17,956 nt of DNA, taken from the NCBI RefSeq assembly GCF_000003605.2, contig NW_003107089.1:449007-466962 (forward strand). Direction: 5' to 3'. A program made the translations under genes and the position numbers. Source of the stretch: Saccoglossus kowalevskii. Taxonomy: Eukaryota; Hemichordata; Enteropneusta; Harrimaniidae. This document shows positions 1 to 10,500 of this stretch, piece by piece. The notes beneath the pieces were generated by a model that worked only from the letters and a program-made list of their open reading frames with translations, had not been told where the DNA came from and did not search any database. Within the stretch, counting starts at the first letter, position 1. Each line of letters opens with the position of its first letter.

Positions 1-940
1 CTTTGTTTTAGTTCTTACACCTCATGATGACAAGCTACATTGTACTATAATTCTTTACACAGTTTGTTTTAAAATTGGAAACCCTGAGGCAACCATCATA
101 GGCATGTAATGTAGCCTGCAAGAATGAAATAAAACATTCCAGGGCAATGTTTATCTAATTAGACAGCATGCATAGTGTTATGAATCACCAGTCAGTTGAC
201 TCTCTCTGTGCTGTAGTTACTCCAACTCTGGTAGCTTAAATCAATGTTTTTGTTCCATTGCCTGTGGTCTTGGAATTTATTTGAAAGAAACTGCCACAAT
301 ACTGAACTGTACCGCATTGAGGCACAACTATTATTTTTCCATAAAAATGTGAGAGACAGGCTAGCGAATCCAATTGTTTCTTTTGCTGACTTTGACATGT
401 ACATACTTTATAAAGATATTCCATTAAATATGTGCAATATATACCATGTTTGAAGTTACTTTGGCTTTTCCAGTATAATGCAGCACAATGTCTGTGGTTG
501 GGTTCCATTGCACCATCTGTCAGTTATTCCCGAATGATTCTATACAACAGACAGCATCAAAATATAAACCCATTTAAGTTACTAACAAGGGGGAAAAAAA
601 ATTGTTTTATTATTTGGAAAATCTCTAAAAGTTACTACCGGTAAGTCTTGATTTATAACCAAGTAACTAGAGAAAATGGATTTCCACTGCAAGACAATCA
701 TACTTACCATTTTTGCACACCCATTTAGTTTATATTTGGGCGGAGCGGAGCGGGAATCTCAGACAACTAATAAACAGACTGGCAATCGGTCTAATCCCCG
801 ACAAATTGCGATTACAGTCTCGCATGCATTTCAGTTCACCTGGAAACGAGAGTTTTATGCCGAGTTGCTGAATAATATGTTTTAGGAAAGTAACGATTAT
901 CTTAGTAATGTTCTTGAATGTATTAAATTGAAAATATGTA
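1..940. other. Intergenic, no gene recognised
   Basis: This stretch lies beyond the eIF3j 3' end. It has only short open frames (at most 90 codons), with composition unlike conserved protein and no recognisable domain. A modestly GC-richer patch lies at 735-850. No RNA gene or repeat array was seen. Confidence 0.5.
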
Positions 941-944
941 TAAT

Positions 945-1090
945 ATCAAAGCAATCAGACTTGCAGTTATTTACCAAAGATATCATGAAATGAACAAATC
1001 TAAGAGGCCTACCCAAGTTACATATACACCAACTATCAAAACATTAGGCTTGTAGTTTTCAAGAAGTCGCAAAAGTAAAACATGGACGAC
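945..1090 (+). repeat. Truncated copy of the 157-bp-repeat element
   Basis: It starts atcaaagcaatc and ends near catggacgacac. It matches the repeat unit and right-hand part of the element at 5284-6106, with an internal deletion. No terminal inverted repeat is left. It abuts the likely poly(A) region of eIF3j. Confidence 0.7.
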
Positions 1091-1094
1091 ACAA

Positions 1095-1456
1095 ATAAAG
1101 CTTATCAGGATTTTATTTCTTATAATAATACATAATCAGTTGATGTATAACTGTACATAACCTTAAATTAACTGTTTTGTTCATGATACGTGGAATCAAA
1201 GAACTAGAATTTTTTAATCATGAAATGTGATGATCAGTAACATTCTATTGACTAAAGAAAATCTGCCTGGCCATTTCAAGACGTGAAATTTGCTATAGTT
1301 TCAAGCTTTTCTAATTTAAAGAACCACTAGTCATTTTTTTTTGGGGGGGGGGGTGCACTTGGCAACTAACTATAATTTTATGCATATGAAGATTTTGAAT
1401 TTAGACCAGTCATGTTAAAAGAAGAAATACATGCAAGAATAACAGTTTAGCTTGGG
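1095..1456 (-). other. EIF3J: eIF3j 3' UTR (predicted extent)
   Basis: This is the region downstream of the TGA on the minus strand. The first clear AATAAA read on that strand lies at 1117-1112, about 340 nt past the stop; an ATTAAA at 1218-1213 is an alternative. On the transcript the UTR would carry an 11-C run followed by nine A (1353-1334). The exact cleavage site cannot be fixed from sequence. Confidence 0.55.
1112..1117 (-). terminator. Candidate poly(A) signal AATAAA for eIF3j
   Basis: The plus strand reads tttatt, so the transcript reads AATAAA about 340 nt after the eIF3j stop. It is the first canonical hexamer downstream, and it lies beside a truncated repeat (945-1090). Confidence 0.5.
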
Positions 1457-1573
1457 TCACATGAAATCCTCGTATTCATCTCCAAATTGTGAGTAGTCTT
1501 CCAATTCATCACGTTTGGAAGCTTTTAATCCACCTGGTGCTGGTCCTTTCTTCTTTTTCGTTTTCCCTTTGGC
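1457..1573 (-). CDS. EIF3J: eIF3j coding exon 8 (C-terminus and stop)
   Basis: This exon encodes residues 203-240 and TGA. The sequence AKGKTKKKKGPAPGGLKA is followed by SKRDELEDYSQFGDEYEDFM. Both the basic KKKKG...PGGLKA patch and the acidic EDFM terminus are hallmarks of animal eIF3j. The acceptor is ATTACAG. Confidence 0.96.
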   Translation of the reverse strand, partial: AKGKTKKKKGPAPGGLKASKRDELEDYSQFGDEYEDFM

Positions 1574-4500
1574 CTGTAATCAACCAGAATATCTATTTTC
1601 TTATACAAAATTTGATGCTTTCATTCATAGGTTATTTTTGTTTGAATTTTAAAAATATAATGCATGATCGTCATACATGTATTTTAAAATTGGCCTTTCA
1701 AGCAAGAAGAAAAACTAATATTTGTCTGCTATTTGAGATGCACAACATGAACCACAATAATGAAGCTTGTAATACACTTGCGGAAAATTTGATTTTACCT
1801 ATAAAACAATTGGCCCATCTCATGTAACCAATGTAAATACAACTTTTACTAACAAGTCATTGTCAATGACACATCCCCGTTCCGTTCATATTTGAGTGAC
1901 ATATACATTCAAAGCAGATCATGACCGAAATGCACCTGCATATGTACAACACATTGTGCTAAATCTGAACAAAATCCATCCATACATGACTGAGATCCGG
2001 TTCTGGAATTGTGAAAATACGTGATTTTGATGCATTTTCGGCCTTAAAATGGCCATCATTCCGCTATTGTTAAGCAGATCATGAAACAAATGCACATATC
2101 TATTTGTGACATGATGTACCATGTGTGTGTGAAGTTTGAACTTGATCAATCCAGACATGTCTTGGATACGGATCCAGAACGGAATTCTTTAACAAAATGG
2201 CCGCCAGTCGGCCATTTCGAACTTGATCCGAAAAAAAAAAAGACGTGCATCAAGGTCCTATTATGTTTAATGTATGTACCAAATTTGAACAAAATCCATC
2301 CAGGCATAACTGAGATACGGGTCCGGAATGGTGAAAATGTGCGATTTCAATGCATTTTCGGCCTTAAAGCGGCCCCCATTTGGCTATCGTTAATGAGATC
2401 ATGAAACAAATGCACATACATATTTGTGACATGATGTACCTTGTGTGTGTGAAGTTTGAACTCGATCAATCCAAGCATGTCTCAGATACGGATCCAGAAC
2501 TGAATTCTTTAAAACAAAATGGCCGCCAGTCGGCCATTTCGAACCCGATCCCAAAAAAAAAAACGACGTGCATCAAGGTCCTATTATGTTTAATGTACAT
2601 GTATGTACCAAATTTGAACAAAATCCGTCCATGCATAACTGAGATCCGGGTCCGGAATGGTTAAAATGTGCGATTTTGATTCATTTTCTGCCTTAAAATG
2701 GCCTCTATTCGGCTATCGTTAATCGGATCATGAAAAAAATGCATGTGCATATGTCCCATATAATGTGTGATGTATGAGTGAAGTTTGAACTTAATCGGTC
2801 CATGCATGTTCGAGATGCAGGTGATCACGGACGGACGGACGCACGGACGGACGCACACAGGGCAAAACATAAGTCCCCGTTTTCGGACTGCGTCCGAACG
2901 GGGACTAACAAAGACTCCAGACACCTGGATAGGGTAGAATCAGCTTGGATTGAACCAGCCTCACCTTATTTGCTTTTGCTTTTTCACTTGAAAGAACGTT
3001 TAATGTACTACCCAATCTTTTCACATCCTCTGCCTCTACTGGTAAAAAATTAATTATGCAAATAATTAGATTTACATCTGAATATGGTTAAAGGCAAATA
3101 CCATATTTGCTCTATTAGAAATGCAACAACTCCAATAGAATCCATAAAAAACAAAAATTACATTAATTTTGTTCTATACTGAATCATTAAAAAATTACTT
3201 ATTTTTACCATAGAAAAATCTCATGTGCTACTAATTGAGCAAATATGATAAGCTAACATATCCAATGATCACTTGTTACAGACACTCCTGGTATACGTTA
3301 ACTCATCTTGTAAAAAATGTGTTTTATTTGTACTAAGTTTGAACGAAATGCTTGATTTCGATGATTTTTTTAGCACAAAAATGGCCACCATTCGGCCATG
3401 TTGAATTAGATTGATGTGCATGTGTAAAGTTTGAATGTAATCGGTTCAGGGATGTTTAAGATATAGAACTGGATGGACGCATGTACAGATATCAATCCAC
3501 AAGTCCTCATTTTCGTATGGTGTCAGAATGGGGACTGAAAAAACTACATGGCTGCCAGTCAGTCATCTTTAGTGTGATTATGAAACAAAACCTCATGTGC
3601 CATATAATGTATGAATAAAATTTAAACAAAATCTGACAAAGCACGTTTAAAAATACCACATTTTCCAAAAACAAAATGCTGCTCGTCTGTCATGAATCAA
3701 ATCACTACATGCACATACAAAATTTATGTACATAAAGTACTCGGTTTTTTGCCCAGACCCCATGTCAAACATGGCTAATTTGCCTAACAATATATCTGAT
3801 TTGCATAATGTTATTTGCATAATAATCAGTTCCTCCAACAAACATTGTGATAAAATAACTGTTACAACCTATTTGCAAATAATTAAAGACAAGATAGTCT
3901 GATGTACATGTATTTTATATTATTAACTCCTTGTATTTTATGTATCAATTAGAAATAGAACAGCCAAAAAAAAGCAATGGAAATACTTATGTTATAACCA
4001 GATAGTAAATAAACTATTATCTGGAGAGGTAACTGATTTATCATTATTTTGCTTACAAAAAGTATAGTCAGTTTTGTGCCCATGTCACATGATGTTGGGA
4101 AAATATCATTTGGTTAAAGTTAAGTATGCAAGATTGCGGGTTATCAAAATAAGAATAAATTATGACAATATTTTTTTTCTACAACGACATTTCAAAACTA
4201 AAGTCAGTGATTTTTCATTGATCTATACCTTATGCGTAGTGCTACGATCACCGTAACATTGACAACCGACAGTATTGCATTGAATGGGTATTCACTGCTG
4301 CTTATGCGATCATCAACATATTTTTTTTGGTGTATAGATACACAAATTGGAAATGTTTTGTTAATTAAAATTATTCATTGACGAATATCTTAGACATTAC
4401 ATCAAAATTACCAATGAGATGTACTAATCATCATTGTTACCTCAATCAGAATCCCCTTTGTAACCCAGCATGCATCGGTCGCCATGTCACAATGTGCATG

Positions 4501-7500
4501 ATGTCACCTTAGGGCAGGGTTCTTCAGTACTAAGGCACTCTATGAACAAGGTATTTCTAGAGGACAGGGTTCGTTTTTTTTTTGGCCGTCTTGTCTTTAC
4601 TTTGATTTATTCAGTTTTCTTTCCGAAGCGACTTAATTTAACTTTTGGTAATCAGTGTCACTGGCAATACAGTAGTAAAAAACTGCCAATAACTGCAGTG
4701 CAGCAAATTGGTATAGATCTTCCTGACGTAAGCTGAGTTTGTGATTTGTGAGATTTTTTGTCACATTGTTGCTATTACGTGCAATTGGCAAATTATTAAT
4801 ACTCTGTCTCCTTCAGAGGCCAGGGGAAAACACTGACTAGGTACCTGCAAAGAATGAACAAATTTGGTTCTGAAATATGACTCCGAATGCGGATGAAGTA
4901 CTTACAGCCAGCACAGCAATCTCTGAAGAGGTTTTCAAGGAATGGAACATAATAAGGCGTTTTTTCATATCCGAGTAATTTTTCAGTAACTAATTTGCAA
5001 AATTCTTCGAATTCTTCATGATTTGATGGGTTCATGGAATCTATTGTTTTTCGGTTATCATTTTCTGTAATTCCTAGAGAGAAATTAGATTGATAAGAGC
5101 AAATTATTAATAAATGTTATGATATATTTTATCTACCATAGAACCAAAACATAATAGTATTTACTCCTCTCAAGGTTTCCACACATAAACATCAACCTAG
5201 TACCATATCATTATTATGGACAAATATCTCAAATATACGATTTGGTGAATCAATAATAATAACAAGCAGCCTATCAGCTGAGATAGCTCCGCTGTTAGCA
5301 ATGCACATTTCAATTAAAGAACTGAAGACATCATTAGAAAATGAACAATATGAATAGTATCAAAGCAATCGGACTTACAGTTTTTAACAAGAAGTCGAAA
5401 ATATCACTTTTTACCAAAAATTACAAAAATATTCACCAAAATAAATAGAGAATTGAAGATATCATCACAAAACAAACAAATCTGAGAGAGGTCCACATGT
5501 AGTACCTATATATGTAATATCAAAGCAATCGGACTTACAGTTTTCAACAAGAAGTCGAAAATATCACTTTTTACCAAAAATGACAAAAATATTCACCAAA
5601 ATTAGAGAACTGAAGATATCATCACAAATGAACAAATCTGAGAAAGGTCTACATGTAGTATCTATATATGTAATATCAAAGCAATTGAACTTTTGGTTTT
5701 TAACAAGAAGTCGAAAATATCACTTTTTACCAAAAATTACAAAAATATTCACCAAAATTAGAGAATTAAAGATATCATTACAAAATGAACAAATCTGAGA
5801 GAGGTCCACATGTAGTACCTATATATGTAATATCAAAGCAATTGCACTTGCGGTTTTTAACAAGAAGTCGAAAATATCACTTTTTACCAAAAATGACAAA
5901 AATATTCACCAAAATTAGAGAATTGAAGATATCAACATGAAATGAACAAACCTAAGAGAGGTCTACCCAAGGTACATATACATCAAGTATCAAAGCATTC
6001 AGGCTTGTAGTTTTCAAGAAGAAGTCGAAAAAGTAAAACATTGACACGGACGATGGACAATCACTCATATGATAAGTTCCACTCGACAAAGTCGACAGCG
6101 GAGCTAAAAATAAGCCATGCATGGCATAGTTTTGTTTATAGTAATATAGCCATGTCAGGAATATGGTTTTTTAACATTAAAATGATTGACATTTGTATCT
6201 GATCGTCAAACAAGTATCGTTAAAATCCTATCATAAACAGCGGTTTATATTACAATGTATCAAATAAAAAATTGGGATCAATAGCTCAAGTTCGGGATGC
6301 GGTTTCTATTACGTACATATTGCAATCACTAAATGGGCGTCATTTTTTCCCCACATCACTTGCACAAAACAAACAATACACCGTACAATCTTTTGAATGT
6401 AAGCGTAACTCGGGGAATGTCAGGGAAGAGTGATAAACGTCATGTCACAAAAAAACTGTTTACATGAAAAAAAAATACTCAGTATATTTAATGTAATATG
6501 CATTTATTTTTTTAATTTTCTTCATAACTGAAAGTATATTCTGACAGGAGTTTCAAATAAAAACAAACATTAATGCATTGCTTAGTAGAAAATGATGATG
6601 GTACGACACTAAAAAAAGTATGGTACATGCTTCGGCTCACAAGTAAATAACTTACTTGTTTTCGAAGTGTTGAAATTGTTGATTATTACTCAGTAGTGAC
6701 GCACGAAAAATAAATTCGTTGAATTGTTATCAAATGCAAATAAAATTCAACTTAGTTTCACCGTAAGCGAATTATTTCGGTCACATGTAAACGATTGATG
6801 CGACATCCGCCATGTAGTTTGAATGCGCACGAGACTTTACTTGACCGGGAAGGTCAAGTCGCTAATTAACCAATCAAAATGCTGGATGGTGCCCACGTGT
6901 TCAAATTACATTAGTTCATTTAAATATGTTAATGACAGGTCACCGACTTCATGGTGAACGAAACCCGGAAGGGATTTACTGATAATGTAGTGCAATCTTT
7001 TGGCTTTGATTTCCATGGAAAAACGACATGACTTTTTTTTTTTAAATCAAGAAATTAGTTGTTTTCGAAAGATAAACTGAGCATTGAAAAAGAATTTAAC
7101 AGTTTTTTGGTGATAACAGCTCATTGTCGAAAACTTGCGACACACGGGCGTATTCATAAGGTCATAAGGAGTATTGACAAAAGTTGTCGCAAGAACAAAA
7201 GCAGTTTCACTGCGTGTTTGACATCCTAACACTGAACAATAAGGAGGTGTGAATATTTTTAGGCACGTTGTCGAAACAAATGAATAGGATTAGGAACAAT
7301 GTACCAGCTGGTTGAAACAAAGTCAGTCACGATCTTGTTGAATTGGGGGTGCGGTTAGTAATAGGTTCTTTTCATGTTCTCCATTTTTGTTGAGAACTCT
7401 TTAACACTGAAGCCGAAATCGGGGGTGCGGTTACTATTAGATATGCGGTTTATACTAGTATTTTAACGGTACTTGTTCATATTGAGAGATATTGCTCTGG

Positions 7501-10500
7501 AACAGCATTCAAAATCAGCCATTTTTAATACATGTATATATATATATAACATGATGTATACAAATATACAAAATTTGAATATAATCAGTCAAAGCATTTA
7601 AGAGATATGGCTCTAGAAGCCCAATCATTAAAACAAAATGACCGCCAGTCAGCCATTTTGAATCCAATCTGAAAAATAAAATGACGTGCATCAGGAACCC
7701 ATAATGTCTAATGTATGTACCAAGTTTGAACGAAATCCATCTGTAAACAGCCGAGAAATACTTGATTTTTAGGATTTTTTAGCACAAAAATGACCGCCAT
7801 TCGACCATCTTGAATCAGATCATAAAACAAAATGATGTGCATCAAGGTCCTATAATGTCTAATGTACATGTATATACCAAGTTTGAACAGAATCTATCTG
7901 TAAACAGCCGAGAAATTGACTTGATTTCATCTTGAATCAGATCATGAAACAAATTGACGTGCATATGTATAATACCATGTATGATGTATGTGTGGAGTTT
8001 GATTGTAATTGGTCCAGGCATTACTAAGATACAGGTCCGGACGCACGTACGGAGGTCAAAACACAAGTCCCCGTTTTCGGATGGCGTCCGAGCATGGACT
8101 AAAAATCTCTATAAAGACAATTTCTATGAAGTAGCTTGGGTGGGTTGCTGCTATACACAAGTTTGTAGTATCAAATGTAAACAATAAACATATTTAACTT
8201 TGATATTCATGAAGCAAACAAATCCAATGCTAGCAAATGAATAACATGCTTACCAAATGCTTCCTTAGCTAGTTCTAAATCAGCATCTTCTACTACTTTT
8301 TGTTGCCTTAATTTTTCTGCTGCGATTTCTTCTGGTGTAAGTTTTTTTTTTGCCTTTGAAAATAGAGAAAATTCACATAATGATTTGGTAAGATGGGACT
8401 GATATAAGCAAGAGTTTTATATCAAATAACTAAGAAACAATTCACAAGTTCAATTTTTATACACCTTGTGCACAAAACAATTTACCATGTTCATAAAAAT
8501 CTGCATTCATTTCAATCGTTTTCCCTTGTATGGGCCAGGTAATTTACATCACCAACGTTGATGTTTTCATGATTATTGACTTCACATTAACTACTTTTCT
8601 TTGTTAAAGTGCATGTGAAATGTCCACCCACACATTTCCTATTTTGGACTTGTGTTCCAGTTATTGATTTTTTGATTGAAAATGATGCCCTGTGTTCGAG
8701 TAAATTTGACATATTTCCTGGGTTGTAGCCACGCAAACCTATTCTATCTGAAGTAAAAGGGTGCCGCCATCAAATGCCAAAATACGAGAAGCCATACAGT
8801 TACGCTATACTTGTATAATACTGCATAATTTAACGATACGATATATATTTTTTGTCTGTGATTTATTGAAATGTTTTGGCAGTTTTGGCAATGCGAATAT
8901 TAATAGTGTGAGAATTTCCACCTTTTCAAACGATCCAAAGCTGTGACATTAGTAGACGAAAGCTGTAAAATCAATGGGAAAAAGTTGGGATGGACAGTCT
9001 TATACCAAACATCTATTCTCATTTATGAAAGAACAGCTTGGGTTTAAAGCAAGTGCCTAAAAAATAAACCTGGCACACCATGTTCACCACGTCAGCTTTT
9101 AAAAAAGAAAAACGTCGGGTAAGTTTTTCAAATGTTTTGAGAATCTGAGAAACGCTTTGTTGAGGCCATGTAATTTATGTTATGTAAGAGGTTGTTTTGT
9201 GATGAATGACGACTTCACACTTCTGTGATCTTTTTCTTGCAATTTGAACTGCATAAAAAGTGGGCTGTCAATATTTTGCGACCATGCATTTTTTAATGTG
9301 ATGGTGTAATTTTGACTATCACGATAACTCAAATCACACTCTGAGTTTTTGCTGTGTTTCGCTCTCAATTATTTTTTTTATCCAATCAAACACCTCCATT
9401 CATGCACTTTTCCTCACTGTGACCCGTATGTCAATTCACTTACACACGGCTATCATTTTGTGACTGTGATTCACTTGGAAAAAATCGAAATAGACATAGT
9501 AATTGTTAAAAGTTCCGTGGCAATAGATGTCAGCACTTCAACAGACTTCATCGACCACAATACAAATGACTGATTATGTAGTACACAGTTGATCGCAGAA
9601 TGTGGTAGTGAGGTACCAGTTACCCTCACAGAATGGGCTAGTGAGGTACCAGTTATCTGCTCAGAATGTGGCAGTGAGGTACCAGTTACCCTCACAGAAT
9701 GGGCTAGTGAGGTACCAGTTACCCTCACAGAATGTGGCAGTGAGGTACCAGTTATCTGCTCAGAATGTGGTAGTGAGGAACCAGTTACCCTCACAGAATG
9801 TGTCAGTGAGGTACCAGTTATATGCTCAGAATGTGGCAGTGAGGTACCAGTTACCCTCACAGAATGTGGCAGTGAGGTACCAGTTATCTGCTTAGAATGT
9901 GGTGGTGAGGTACCAGTTATCTGCTTAGAATGTGGTGGTGAGGTACCAGTTATCTGCTCAGAATGTGGCAGTGAGGTACCAGTTACCCTCACAGAATGGG
10001 CTAGTGAGGTACCAGTTATCTGCTCAGAATGTGGCAGTGAGGTACCAGTAACTCTCACAGAATGTGCTAGTGAGGTACCAGTTATCTGCTCAGAATATGG
10101 CAGTGAGGTACCAGTAACTCTCACAGAATGTGCTAGTGAGGTACCAGTTACCCTCACAGAATGTGGTAGTGAGGTACCAGTTACCCTCACAGAATGTGGC
10201 AGTGAGGTACCAGTTACCCTCACAGAATGTGGCAGTGAGGTACCAGTTACCGTCACAGAATGTGGTAGTGAGGTACCAGTTATCTGCTCAGAATGTGGCA
10301 GTGAGGTACCAGTTACCCTCACAGAATGGGCTAGTGAGGTACCAGTTACCCTCACAGAATGGGCTAGTGAGGTACCAGTTACCTTCACAGAATGGGCTAG
10401 TGAGGTACCAGTTACCCTCACAGAATGTGGCAGTGAAGTACCAGTTACCATCACAGAATGTGGTAGTGAGGTACCAGTTACCCTCACAGAATGCGCTAGT

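Larger units (their letters stand above)
1872..2908 (+). mobile_element. Non-autonomous repeat element with ~320-bp subunits and terminal hairpin (copy 1)
   Basis: This element lies in eIF3j intron 7. Homologous points at 1961, 2281 and 2610 show two full subunits of 320 and 329 bp plus end pieces. Each subunit carries the phrases aaatttgaacaaaatcc, catgaaacaaatgcac and atggccgccagtcggccat. The right end has a GGAC/GCAC-rich stretch (2826-2858) and a 35-nt hairpin (2872-2906) whose arms read AGTCCCCGTT and AACGGGGACT. The left end (ACATCCCCGTTCCG) loosely matches the inverse of the right end, which suggests TIRs. There is no transposase frame. The superfamily is unresolved: a degenerate TIR element, or a Helitron-like end (hairpin then CTAA), are both possible. 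Confidence 0.65.

Noticed and set aside
1489-1827. 112-codon plus-strand frame over eIF3j exon 8
   Set aside because: It is an antisense shadow of the terminal exon and the intron beside it; the peptide is not recognisable.
2872-2906. Rho-independent terminator
   Set aside because: The hairpin is the end of a dispersed eukaryotic repeat family and lies in an intron, so a bacterial-type terminator reading does not apply.
1919-2924. Several frames of 79-107 codons as genes
   Set aside because: They are translations of the tandem subunits of the hairpin-ended repeat and recur with the repeat.
4796-4840. Segment after TTTGCAG near 4850 as eIF3j exon 7
   Set aside because: Joined in the required phase it reads directly into TAG and has no similarity to the family; the 3038-2965 exon fits in phase and sequence.
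4796-4905. Open extension of eIF3j exon 6 to 4796
   Set aside because: A perfect GTAAGT donor sits at 4905-4900, family similarity stops exactly there, and the matching next segment is exon 7 at 2965-3038.
9349-9573. 74-codon frame repeated at 10721-10945 as a conserved duplicated gene
   Set aside because: The second copy is simply part of the recent 1372-bp duplication, so identity says nothing about selection; the sequence is intronic and unrecognised.
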